Shown here: piece after piece, positions 1 to 6,477 of the stretch | Position numbering within the stretch: position 1 is the first letter of the stretch | Layout: every line of letters starts with the position of its first letter | From: Seribacter sp963934295 | Lineage (GTDB): Bacteria; Verrucomicrobiota; Verrucomicrobiia; Opitutales; Seribacteraceae | NCBI GenBank assembly: GCA_963934295.1 | Contig: CAWVXY010000097.1 | Span: 1 to 6,477 of the forward strand | Direction of reading: 5' to 3' | DNA length: 6,477 bases | Notes under the pieces: model-generated | What the model saw: the letters and a program-made list of their open reading frames with translations, nothing else | Databases searched by the model: none | What the model was told of the DNA's origin: nothing | Made by a program: the position numbers and the translations under genes

Positions 1-3000
1 TAGCGTAAGACCCAGGCTCCCCGCTCGACCGGACTGCTCTCGATTCCGTCACTGCCCATCGCAAGTACGGCAGCGGTTCCAAGCAGTCCCCCGCGTGGAG
101 AATCAGCAGGCAGAGAAACCTTGCGGAAATGATCACCATTTACTCCATCAATTCCATAATAGGTACCGAGCAGGCCATTGATCATGACATAATCGCTCTT
201 CAACAATTTCCCGATATGTCCACCCTCCTGATCACGCAACAACAGGGCAAAGGATTCGTATACTTCCTTTCTTGCGGAAGCCCGAACACTCTCATCGAAT
301 TCACGGTGCAATTTGGTATCGAACTGGAAGAAGTCCAATCTCTCCATATGCAGCCACTGATGGACAAAGCCGGCCACGAATTCCTCGGATCTGGGATCGG
401 CAATCATGCGGTCCACTTCCGCACGCAGAGTGGCGGGGTTACTCAGTTCATTCCTTTTGGCCAATGCAAAGAGACGGGCATCCGGTGGTGAACTCCAGAG
501 GAAATAAGCAAGCCGAACCGCCAGTTCCCGATCATTGAGCGGACGCTTGGATTCTTTCATATTCGGCTCGTCGAGGTAAAGAAAACCGGGCGAAGCAAGG
601 ATGACGCTAAGGGGTGTACGGATGGCCACATCGAAAGAATCTCCGGCGGTTATTCTTCTTTTATATAAACCGACCAATTGATCGATAAACATGGGGTCCG
701 GATCAACTTGGCGAAAGGCTTCCACACAAAAGCGCTGGAAAATGGAACGGGCTCTCTCTTCCTCCGTATCCACGGTTCCCGACAGGTTATTTTGTAAAAT
801 TGAAACAAGCCCATCGTCCTGAACCTTATCCTGTAAGGGACCTTCCCATTCCACCCAATCGACCCAAAGGGCGGGAGGAGCGGCCATTCCGCCTTTATAA
901 ATCTCCCTCTTACCCCGCAAGGTATCTGCCATAAGGTTACTTTTTTCACGCAGGGAAAACTTGCGTGAACCATTGAGAGTCAATTCCACGGTGGTTTCAA
1001 AAACCTGCGGGGCACTGGTGGTGCCCGTAACTTGAAAAGTTTCCAACAAGTTGAAGCCATCACCATCCACATTTCGACTTCCTCCATTACTTACCGATCC
1101 GAGGACCGCAAAATGACGATCCGGAGAGGTGCCCTCCACGGATCCCATGCGAACGCGAACCCGGTACTTCCCAAGGGGCAAGGGCTTCGATTTCTTCTTA
1201 AATCCAAGCGGATCCATACTGATTTCAATAAACTCCTCGCTGTTCAAATTCCCATTTCGGTCGAATACACCAAGCAAAGAGCCGCTCTTAGTTAGGGGAT
1301 CATTCAGGTAGCGCAATTGGGAGGCTGCTTCCATTTCGTAACGACGAATTCTGAACTTGGCCTCGTCCAAATCTTTCACACCCACTGCAGGACGGGGAAT
1401 GCCGTCCTTTTGAAAAGCAAGGGCCGCGTCGTACCCCGCTTTGAAATAAGATTCGTATTTCCTCTTCACTTTGGCAGTGGCATACTTCTCCACTTCCCGG
1501 CGTTGCTTAAACATTTTTGGCTTGGCGGATGGGAGGGGCCCTTCCCATTCGACCCAATCGATCCATAGAGCCGGTGTTAGACCAAGGCCAGTTTCCTTAA
1601 TTGCAGATAGCATCCGTGCCTTCATTGCCTTGGTGTCGCCCCTTTCTCGGACGGCGAATTTTCGAGGACCGTTCTTGGAGAGCTGAACTGGCACCTCAAT
1701 TACCTGAGGATTATCAACCGTACCGCTTACTTGAAAAGTATCCAATAGATTGAACTGATCTTTTGCAGGAACGGCACCAATAGATACGAAATGCCTTTTC
1801 TTTTCCGTGGACTGGAGGGCACCAACACTAAAACGCAATTTGTAATGACCGGCCGGCAGAGTATCCACAATGTGTTGGGTTTTGCTCCAACCGCTAGGAT
1901 GTTCAGGTGGTAAAGCAATGAACTCTTGCTTGTAGCTGAAGCCCAATAATGAGCCGGATTTTGTCAAGTTACTATCCAAATAGCGGCGATAACTTGGCCC
2001 CTTATTCTCAAATTCGCGGATAAAAAATTGGGCCCGATCTTCGTCGACAATATCTTTTTGCGGTTTTCCGGTTTTCAGGAAAGCCTGGGCTTTATCGTGA
2101 CCGCCTTTGAAATAATCGTTGTAGGTGCCACCGACTTTTGCGTTGGCATGATGCTCCACTTCCCTTCTTTGTTTCCAAGTCTTTGGTCGGTTTGGATCGT
2201 GGGGCCCTTCCAATTCCACCCAGTCTACCCAGATTGCGGGCGGATGTCCGTACCCATTCTCCGCTTTGAGCTGATTGTGCTCATTCCAGAGGGTCTTTAG
2301 ATTTGCATTGTTTGGCTGCTTTTCCTGCACCGCAAATTCACGCGTCGTATCCGAACGCACCTCAATGGGGATTTCCATGATCTGGGGAGCTTCGATCGTA
2401 CCGGTAACCTGATGGACACTGATTGGTTTACCTTTCAATCCCCAGTCCCTTGATTCGATATCCCTCTGGGGGTGACCGATCTCAATAAATTTGCGGGCGG
2501 CAGGCGTTCCCTTCACCGTGCCTAAACGGACACGAAAGATATAATCACCCACAGGCATCTTCTTCGGTGCAACAATCACCCGTCCGGTTCCATGAGTCAG
2601 TTTAAGATAAGTACCGGTGTCCCGATGCGGCAGACTGGCGTAATGCTTGAGTAATGCCAAATTCTTTGATCTTGATGGGTCAGCCGCGGCCGCTTTTTGA
2701 AAATCTAGAAAACCGAAATCTTTAGGGTTGGGCACATTCTTGAAATGCTCGGCAAAAATGTAAAAACGGTTGGGGTGATCAATCAGGCGGTTCTTCTTTC
2801 GTATCTCAGCAATGATCGCCTGATTCTCTGGAGATTTAGCCGCCTCATCCACACCTTTTTTCCATTGTTTAAAACGGTCCTGGGTTGCTTCCGCTTTTTT
2901 GATGATTTTCTCATTAGCCGGATTAATTGTTTTTTCGGGCTCAATCCGGGTGATCGATGACTCAATTATCTGTTTATCTTTGATCGGGCCTTCCAGTTCA

Positions 3001-5114
3001 GCCCAATCTATCCAGACGGCCGGGGGATACCCATAACCATTTTCCTTCTTTATGCGGTAGAATTGCTTCTTATATAAATCGCGGTCTTCGGGCTGGCGTT
3101 CCTGAATGGCAAACTCATTGGGATTGCCCGATCCGATTTTGACTATCGTTTCAATAATTTCCGGATTCTCAGTGGTACCGTTTACCTGGTGTCCGCTGAT
3201 CGGCTTGCCGGCAAAGCCAGCCGGAACATGATTGTTTCTCTGAGGGTATCCGATCTGAATGAAATGGCGGTTAGGATCAGAACCTATCACTGACCCCGCC
3301 CGTATCCTGAGCTTGTACTCTCCGGGGGCTAGCTTGTCCGCAGGCGGAGAGATAACAATCCGTTGAAATCCCCAACCAAGCTTTAGGTAGGTACCACGGT
3401 CGCTGAGGGGAAGTTCAGCATAGTGTTTCTGGTAGGCATACATGCGGTCATAACCAGCCCGGAAAGAGAACGATGCATCATTGGAATCCTTAAATCCAAA
3501 ATTCTTTGCATCAGGTGTACCTTTCAGAAGATCAGCATTTAGATAGAGCCTAATACTTTTGGTCCAATCAGTGATGTTGTACTTCTTGCGGATCTGTTCG
3601 AGTGCTTGCTGATTCTCAGGAGCCAAGGCAGCCTTGTCGACACCGGCCTTCCAGCCAAGGTAACGCTGATGGTTTTCCTCAAGTCGCTTCATCCACTTCG
3701 CACTCTCCACATTAACCGTGTTTTCCGGCTCCACCCGAAAAGTCTGCACTGCCCCATCCTGAATCGGACCTTCCAACTCGATCCAATCAACCCAAATAGC
3801 GGGGGGGGTACCATGTCCATTTTTTCTTCGGTCTGCATGATGCTTTTGAATGCGGGCTTTGAAATCTTTGGGCATTCGCTCCTGAATACCAAACTCCTTA
3901 GGACCGTCGATTGAGACCTCAACGATCGATTCAATCACTTGTGGGTTCTCGATTGTCCCAGTCACCTGATGAACGCTCAAGGGAGGATTCGCAAAACCGG
4001 ATGGAACCGGACTTGTCCGACGCGGATGCCCAACTTCGATAAAGTGACGCTCGATGGGTGTCCCTTCCACGATACCTGCCTTAAACCGTAATTTGTACTT
4101 CCCGGGTACCAGTTTCGACCTTTCTTTAGGAGATGGGATATCCAAACGCACGATTCCTGAGGTGTACCTGAGGTAGGTCCCCCGCTCATTGTGAGGGAGC
4201 TCTGCAAAATATTTCAAACTCTCGTATTTCGTACGATAATCCAGTTGATAAAAATTCATGGCTGAATCCGGATCACCCCCAAAATGCTTTAATTCCATGA
4301 CCCCTTTTAAGCGATTAGACATTCGATAAATGCGAAAAGCATGGGTATCGATATCCGGGTGCTCTTGGCGTAACTGAGCCATGATTGCCTCGTTTTCCGG
4401 AGCCTTTACGGCTTTATCAACCGAATCCATCCATGGTTTTACTTGGGCCAGTCTTTCTTCCATCTTCTTGATCATTTCAAGGTGTTCCACATTAACCGTC
4501 TTTTCCGGTTCCACCCGAAAAACCGTGGAAGGTTTTGCCATTGCGGAATGTCGGGCAAAGGCTTCGTCCACCGCGGTACGCCCCAATTCCAGGTACTGTT
4601 CGAACTGGTCACTGGAAATGAATTGGGATGCCCCCACCGTATCAAAACTGCCTGCCCCTCCATCAGCAGGGAGGGATTCAACATTCAGGCTAACCCCGGT
4701 GAGGGATTTTATAGTGTTTTGGTACTCCCTCCGATTGAGACGACGCATCGTAATCTGCCCTCCGGAATCGGAAAGTTTTTTCCGAGCCAATACCATGGTC
4801 TTGGCAAGATCTTCAAGAAAGTCTGCCTTGGCCACCTTTTCAGGCTGCCGTTTGTTTTCCGGTGGCATCTCTCCGGAATTCATCACATCCAAAACTTTTT
4901 GCCAAAGCTCCGCGTGTTGAAGGGTGTCGACCTCCAGGGGCAAGTCCTCCAGGTTCACCTTCCCTTTCTGCGTGTCCGCATTGTGACAATCCATGCAATG
5001 GTCATACATCAGATCGAGATGCTTCTCGGGAACGATGGCTCGGAGTTCCGCACCCGAAAGAGTAGAGGTGGTCAGGGTTAGTCCGACCAACAGGGAGAAT
5101 AGCTTAGAACTCAC
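1..5114 (-). CDS. PSCyt1-DUF1587-(five repeats)-DUF1595-DUF1592-DUF1588 exported cytochrome-like protein, C-terminus cut by window edge
   Basis: This is a giant member of the planctomycete-type DUF1592 cytochrome family, whose biochemical role is not established. Seen in translation: 1704 open codons. Residues 1-22 form a Sec-like signal (MSSKLFSLLVGLTL, hydrophobic, probable cut after S-G-A22). CMDCH at 40-44 attaches one haem c, and Met83 in GEMPP is a likely axial ligand. DUF1587 covers about 124-187 (RLNRREYQNTI). Five tandem repeats fill 199-1427. DUF1595 is about 1454-1518, DUF1592 about 1526-1652 (LAYFLWSSPPDARLF, then MIADPR), and DUF1588 starts about 1674 (RGGLL, later SPVERGAWVL). 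The remaining DUF1588 and the usual DUF1585 should lie off the left edge. GTG at 5114-5112 is chosen because it is the first possible start after an in-frame TAG at 5144-5142 and gives a full signal peptide; the next Met (36) would lose it. Only three cysteines occur (40, 43, 1463). The usual family length is nearer 800-1000 residues, from memory, so this one is oversized. The haem and exported location are firm; the function is unknown. Confidence 0.93.
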   Translation of the reverse strand, partial: MSSKLFSLLVGLTLTTSTLSGAELRAIVPEKHLDLMYDHCMDCHNADTQKGKVNLEDLPLEVDTLQHAELWQKVLDVMNSGEMPPENKRQPEKVAKADFLEDLAKTMVLARKKLSDSGGQITMRRLNRREYQNTIKSLTGVSLNVESLPADGGAGSFDTVGASQFISSDQFEQYLELGRTAVDEAFARHSAMAKPSTVFRVEPEKTVNVEHLEMIKKMEERLAQVKPWMDSVDKAVKAPENEAIMAQLRQEHPDIDTHAFRIYRMSNRLKGVMELKHFGGDPDSAMNFYQLDYRTKYESLKYFAELPHNERGTYLRYTSGIVRLDIPSPKERSKLVPGKYKLRFKAGIVEGTPIERHFIEVGHPRRTSPVPSGFANPPLSVHQVTGTIENPQVIESIVEVSIDGPKEFGIQERMPKDFKARIQKHHADRRKNGHGTPPAIWVDWIELEGPIQDGAVQTFRVEPENTVNVESAKWMKRLEENHQRYLGWKAGVDKAALAPENQQALEQIRKKYNITDWTKSIRLYLNADLLKGTPDAKNFGFKDSNDASFSFRAGYDRMYAYQKHYAELPLSDRGTYLKLGWGFQRIVISPPADKLAPGEYKLRIRAGSVIGSDPNRHFIQIGYPQRNNHVPAGFAGKPISGHQVNGTTENPEIIETIVKIGSGNPNEFAIQERQPEDRDLYKKQFYRIKKENGYGYPPAVWIDWAELEGPIKDKQIIESSITRIEPEKTINPANEKIIKKAEATQDRFKQWKKGVDEAAKSPENQAIIAEIRKKNRLIDHPNRFYIFAEHFKNVPNPKDFGFLDFQKAAAADPSRSKNLALLKHYASLPHRDTGTYLKLTHGTGRVIVAPKKMPVGDYIFRVRLGTVKGTPAARKFIEIGHPQRDIESRDWGLKGKPISVHQVTGTIEAPQIMEIPIEVRSDTTREFAVQEKQPNNANLKTLWNEHNQLKAENGYGHPPAIWVDWVELEGPHDPNRPKTWKQRREVEHHANAKVGGTYNDYFKGGHDKAQAFLKTGKPQKDIVDEDRAQFFIREFENKGPSYRRYLDSNLTKSGSLLGFSYKQEFIALPPEHPSGWSKTQHIVDTLPAGHYKLRFSVGALQSTEKKRHFVSIGAVPAKDQFNLLDTFQVSGTVDNPQVIEVPVQLSKNGPRKFAVRERGDTKAMKARMLSAIKETGLGLTPALWIDWVEWEGPLPSAKPKMFKQRREVEKYATAKVKRKYESYFKAGYDAALAFQKDGIPRPAVGVKDLDEAKFRIRRYEMEAASQLRYLNDPLTKSGSLLGVFDRNGNLNSEEFIEISMDPLGFKKKSKPLPLGKYRVRVRMGSVEGTSPDRHFAVLGSVSNGGSRNVDGDGFNLLETFQVTGTTSAPQVFETTVELTLNGSRKFSLREKSNLMADTLRGKREIYKGGMAAPPALWVDWVEWEGPLQDKVQDDGLVSILQNNLSGTVDTEEERARSIFQRFCVEAFRQVDPDPMFIDQLVGLYKRRITAGDSFDVAIRTPLSVILASPGFLYLDEPNMKESKRPLNDRELAVRLAYFLWSSPPDARLFALAKRNELSNPATLRAEVDRMIADPRSEEFVAGFVHQWLHMERLDFFQFDTKLHREFDESVRASARKEVYESFALLLRDQEGGHIGKLLKSDYVMINGLLGTYYGIDGVNGDHFRKVSLPADSPRGGLLGTAAVLAMGSDGIESSPVERGAWVLR
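834..1511 (-). repeat. Protein repeat 5, type B (residues 1202-1427)
   Basis: Fifth unit, closest to repeat 4. It opens with FKQRREVEKYATAKV (1202-1216), then YFKAGYDAALAFQKDGIP (1223-1240), YLNDPLTKSGSLLG (1269-1282), PLGKYRVRVRMGSVEGTS (1313-1330), RHFAVLGSV (1333-1341), FNLLETFQVTGT (1354-1365), FSLREK (1386-1391) and PPALWVDWVEWEGP (1413-1426). It joins directly to the DUF1595 region, so this may be the copy in the ancestral position, with the others added by duplication; that is inference. Residues 1289-1291 (NLN) form part of a small insertion relative to repeat 4. Confidence 0.9.
1512..2177 (-). repeat. Protein repeat 4, type B (residues 980-1201)
   Basis: Fourth unit, shorter and with a different front. 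It opens with WKQRREVEHHANAKV (980-994), a basic, probably helical stretch, followed by YFKGGHDKAQAFLKTGKP (1001-1018) and YLDSNLTKSGSLLG (1045-1058). The beta-rich rear half is shared with type A: PAGHYKLRFSVGALQST (1087-1103), RHFVSIGAVP (1107-1116), FQVSGTVDNPQVIEVPV (1127-1143), FAVRER (1153-1158) and the signature PALWIDWVEWEGP (1181-1193). FNLLDTFQVSGT replaces the HQVTGT form of type A. Confidence 0.9.
2178..2951 (-). repeat. Protein repeat 3, type A, more diverged (residues 722-979)
   Basis: Third unit, opening with TRIEPEKTINPANEK (722-736). It keeps KKGVDEAAKSPENQAI (751-766), RDTGTYLKL (831-839), VGDYIFRVRLG (855-865), RKFIEIGHPQR (874-884), VHQVTGTIEAPQIME (900-914), FAVQEK (927-932) and PPAIWVDWVELEGP (958-971). 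The AGYD stretch of repeat 2 is replaced here by an alanine-rich segment (QKAAAADPSRSKN, 806-818). The end passes directly into the first type B unit. Confidence 0.88.
2952..3740 (-). repeat. Protein repeat 2, type A (residues 459-721)
   Basis: Second unit, opening with FRVEPENTVNVE (459-470) and following the same order as repeat 1: WKAGVDKAALAPENQQA (488-504), RAGYDRMYAYQKHYAELP (551-568), RGTYLKL (573-579), PGEYKLRI (597-604), RHFIQIGYP (616-624), GHQVNGTTENPEIIE (641-655), FAIQER (668-673) and PPAVWIDWAELEGP (697-710). The signature lies 260 residues after that of repeat 1. It is the clearest copy of the type A plan and the best reference for aligning the others. Confidence 0.9.
3706..3741 (-). 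repeat. DNA direct repeat, copy 2 (partner at 4486-4521)
   Basis: This is the second copy of the 36-base direct repeat, spanning the junction of protein repeats 1 and 2. The only differences from the partner are one base in the Lys/Asn codon and one in a Glu codon. Recombination between the copies would remove exactly one in-frame repeat unit. Confidence 0.8.
3741..4520 (-). repeat. Protein repeat 1, type A (residues 199-458)
   Basis: First of five tandem units. It opens with FRVEPEKTVNVE, continues as a charged, probably helical stretch containing KAPENEAI (237-244), then RGTYLRY (310-316), then a beta-rich half with PGKYKLRF (337-344), RHFIEVGHP (356-364), VHQVTGTIENPQVIE (381-395) and FGIQER (408-413). 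It ends with PPAIWVDWIELEGP (437-450) and a short linker. Residues 349-415 match repeat 2 residues 609-675 at 36 of 67 positions by hand alignment without gaps. The beta half looks like a sandwich domain; binding of a sugar polymer or another protein is inference only. It contains a run of eight C's on the coding strand. Confidence 0.9.
4486..4521 (-). repeat. DNA direct repeat, copy 1 (partner at 3706-3741)
   Basis: This 36-base stretch matches 3706-3741 at 34 of 36 positions, displaced by exactly 780 bases (260 codons). It covers the conserved opening of repeats 1 and 2 (FRVEPE[K/N]TVNVE). The flanking bases diverge at once, so it is a short island of DNA identity within older repeats, caused by strong selection on these residues or by gene conversion. 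Confidence 0.8.
5111..5114 (-). other. GTGA stop/start overlap between the two genes
   Basis: The GTG start of the downstream gene (5114-5112) overlaps the TGA stop of the DUF1552 gene (5113-5111) by sharing TG. No strong Shine-Dalgarno sequence precedes the GTG. Such a four-base overlap normally means translational coupling by ribosomes that terminate and restart, and it implies a single transcript with linked expression of the two products. Confidence 0.88.
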
Positions 5115-6403
5115 GCCTGCAGTTCTTTTATGATACCGGAACTATCCCCATGGCGCTCGGCATCGATGCCCATACCCTGGAGCAGGGTCAGCCATACATT
5201 ACAAAGCGGAGTATCCTTCGGAAGAACCAGATGTTCTCCCAATTTGAGATTGGCTCCACCACCGGCGAGTAAAGTTGGGCAGTTATCCAGGTAGTGAATA
5301 CTGCTGATATTCGATCCAAATGCGAGGGAGGTATGATCAAACAGACTGGTACCGTCCGCCTCTTTGGTTGCTTTCAATTTGTCCATGAACCCGGCAAGCA
5401 AGGTGCTATGCATTTGGTCACGGGCCTTGGATGCTTCCATTCTTTCTCCCAGGGAGTAATGACTGACATTGTGAGAACTATGTTTCACTTCCATACTCTT
5501 GAGCAGGGACTGGCCGGGCATACGGTATGTCAGTGCACGGGTGCTGTCGGTTTGCAATGCGGCCACAATCAGGTTGTGCATCATCTCAATTTCTTCCCGA
5601 CCCTTAAGCCCGACAGGTGGTTCATCGAGAGGTGCCTTGGGCTTTGGCTTATCCAACCAGTCTTCATCTTTGCCAAGACGGGTTTCAATGTCCCGTATAC
5701 CCTGAAAGTATTCGTCCAACTTATTGTTGTCGTTTCTGGACAAGCCACGCTGAACGCGGTTTGCCTCGGTCAACACCGCATCCAATACGCTTCTCTTTTC
5801 ATCAATCGCTGCCTGTCTTTGCACGAGGGGTAAATCTTCCGCGGAAAAAAGCTTATGAAAAGTTTTCAGTGGGTCATTGTACCCGGCAACCGGTTTACCG
5901 CGCTTGTCCCATGCCAAAGATGCACCAGGTCCATGTCCCGATTGGCTTCCATCGGAACTATCGAGCTGAATCGATGTAAAACGGGTCTGCTGTCCGAGTT
6001 GTTCAGCGACCACCTGATCCGCGGATATGCTGTTGGCCATATTTTGACCGGGGACCGAATAACGGTTTGCCCCGGTCAGCCAAAAGGTACTTCCCCAATG
6101 GGCCTCATTGGAGTAGTTGTTGGCACATCCCTGTACGATGGTAAAATCCTGCTTGTGTCTGGCCAAGGGGCTGAGTCCTTCGGACAATTGGTACTTTGCA
6201 CCCGTATCTTTTTGATCGGGATACCAAGTCTGTTTGGTCACTCCGAAACCGATGCCCATAAAGACCGCCCGTTTGGGGATGGCAACCGCTGCTTTGGTGG
6301 CAGCGGATGCAAAACGGCGAAAACCAATGGATTCCAAGGCAGGAAGGGCGATCAATGCCCCTGCCCCACGAAGAAAAGTACGGCGATTAAAATCTGTTTT
6401 CAT
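5111..6403 (-). CDS. DUF1552 family protein with twin-arginine (Tat) signal
   Basis: This is a complete 430-residue member of the DUF1552 family, typical in length; no enzymatic activity is established for the family. Seen: the N-terminus has a Tat signal (NRRTFLRG at 6-13, hydrophobic stretch 14-28, probable cleavage after A-S-A34), so the protein is predicted to be exported folded. Family-like stretches include HWGSTFWLTGAN (102-113), ISADQVVAEQLG (126-137), ALQTDSTRALTYRMPG (282-297), HNVSHYSLGERM (311-322), SLAFGSNISSIHYLDNCP (359-376) and PLCNVWLTLLQGMG (399-412), ending with a GDSSG segment at 419-423. The ATG start is fixed by an in-frame TAA directly upstream, and it gives a complete Tat signal. 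No Shine-Dalgarno sequence is visible before it. Its stop overlaps the start of the cytochrome-domain gene, so the two are probably one transcript and work together, as DUF1552 and DUF1592 genes commonly pair in PVC genomes. It might use a metal or other cofactor inserted in the cytoplasm, since Tat export suggests this, but no binding site is assigned. Confidence 0.93.
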   Translation of the reverse strand: MKTDFNRRTFLRGAGALIALPALESIGFRRFASAATKAAVAIPKRAVFMGIGFGVTKQTWYPDQKDTGAKYQLSEGLSPLARHKQDFTIVQGCANNYSNEAHWGSTFWLTGANRYSVPGQNMANSISADQVVAEQLGQQTRFTSIQLDSSDGSQSGHGPGASLAWDKRGKPVAGYNDPLKTFHKLFSAEDLPLVQRQAAIDEKRSVLDAVLTEANRVQRGLSRNDNNKLDEYFQGIRDIETRLGKDEDWLDKPKPKAPLDEPPVGLKGREEIEMMHNLIVAALQTDSTRALTYRMPGQSLLKSMEVKHSSHNVSHYSLGERMEASKARDQMHSTLLAGFMDKLKATKEADGTSLFDHTSLAFGSNISSIHYLDNCPTLLAGGGANLKLGEHLVLPKDTPLCNVWLTLLQGMGIDAERHGDSSGIIKELQA

Positions 6404-6477
6404 TTAATATTTAATAATAAAAGAATAATTTTATATATCAAATATCTTTGCTACCAGATTCCTTACAAAAATTTTGA
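6404..6477 (-). promoter_or_regulatory. AT-rich leader and probable promoter region of the two-gene operon
   Basis: Of the 74 bases upstream of the DUF1552 start, 62 are A or T, in sharp contrast with the coding DNA. No coding frame or Shine-Dalgarno sequence is seen. Reading the minus strand, TATAAA at 6435-6430 is a possible -10 box, and TTGTAA at 6468-6463 with GATATT at 6446-6441 (16-base gap) is another weak pair. Neither is convincing by itself. Composition and position support a promoter or untranslated leader here, but the exact boxes are guesses and the promoter may lie partly outside the window. Confidence 0.35.

Noticed and set aside
129..491. Plus-strand open frame of 120 codons near the left edge.
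   Set aside because: It is antisense to the conserved DUF1592 region (LAYFLWSSPPDARLF to the DUF1588 start) and has no recognisable features.
650..973. Separate minus-strand open frame of 107 codons inside the large gene.
   Set aside because: It is in a different frame from the DUF1595-containing reading frame, which is continuous there and carries the conserved motifs.
834..4520. Mobile element or CRISPR-like array as an explanation for the periodic repeats.
   Set aside because: The repeats are in-frame protein modules of 220-263 residues within one uninterrupted coding frame, without spacers, inverted ends or transposase.
4381..5081. Long plus-strand open frames of 179 and 212 codons (4381-4920 and 4443-5081).
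   Set aside because: They lie opposite the haem, DUF1587 and repeat 1 coding region, whose minus-strand translation shows clear conserved motifs. Their own translations show no recognisable domain or signal.
5104..5144. Terminator or second promoter between the two genes.
   Set aside because: The genes overlap by four bases and no stem-loop with a T-run is visible around the junction.
5294..5979. Plus-strand open frames of 179 and 120 codons opposite the DUF1552 gene.
   Set aside because: They are antisense to a complete, well-recognised family protein and show no domain of their own, so they are composition shadows.

Overview
The window carries two genes, both on the minus strand and read right to left: a complete gene for a Tat-exported DUF1552 protein (6403 down to 5111), then a very long open frame for a DUF1592/DUF1588-type protein with an N-terminal c-type haem domain (5114 down to the left edge, where it is cut off). 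The two frames overlap by four bases (GTGA). These families are hallmark, poorly understood paralogue sets of the PVC group, so the source is most likely a planctomycete or verrucomicrobium. Weak or absent Shine-Dalgarno signals fit this but do not prove it. I cannot name a genus.

Right edge: 74 bases of very AT-rich DNA (62 of 74 are A or T) precede the first gene and should hold its promoter. Bases 6403-5111: DUF1552 protein of 430 residues with a twin-arginine signal. Bases 5114-1: 1704 continuous codons without a stop or frameshift. In order they encode a Sec-type signal peptide, a PSCyt1 haem domain (CMDCH), DUF1587, five tandem repeats of about 220-263 residues, DUF1595, DUF1592 and the start of DUF1588. 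The rest of DUF1588 and the expected DUF1585 lie beyond the left edge.

The striking feature is the repeat array. In my recollection of the family, the space between DUF1587 and DUF1595 usually holds one modest beta-rich segment. Here it holds five copies in an A-A-A-B-B pattern, about 1,230 residues without a cysteine, which roughly doubles the protein. Each copy ends with the same Pro-Pro-Ala-x-Trp-x-Asp-Trp-x-Glu-x-Glu-Gly-Pro signature.

Both products are predicted to be exported, one folded through Tat and one through Sec with haem added outside the cytoplasm. The coupled layout suggests they act together in the periplasm or at the cell surface. No substrate can be read from this window. 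No RNA gene, mobile element, CRISPR array or terminator was seen, and plus-strand open frames are shadows of the two genes.
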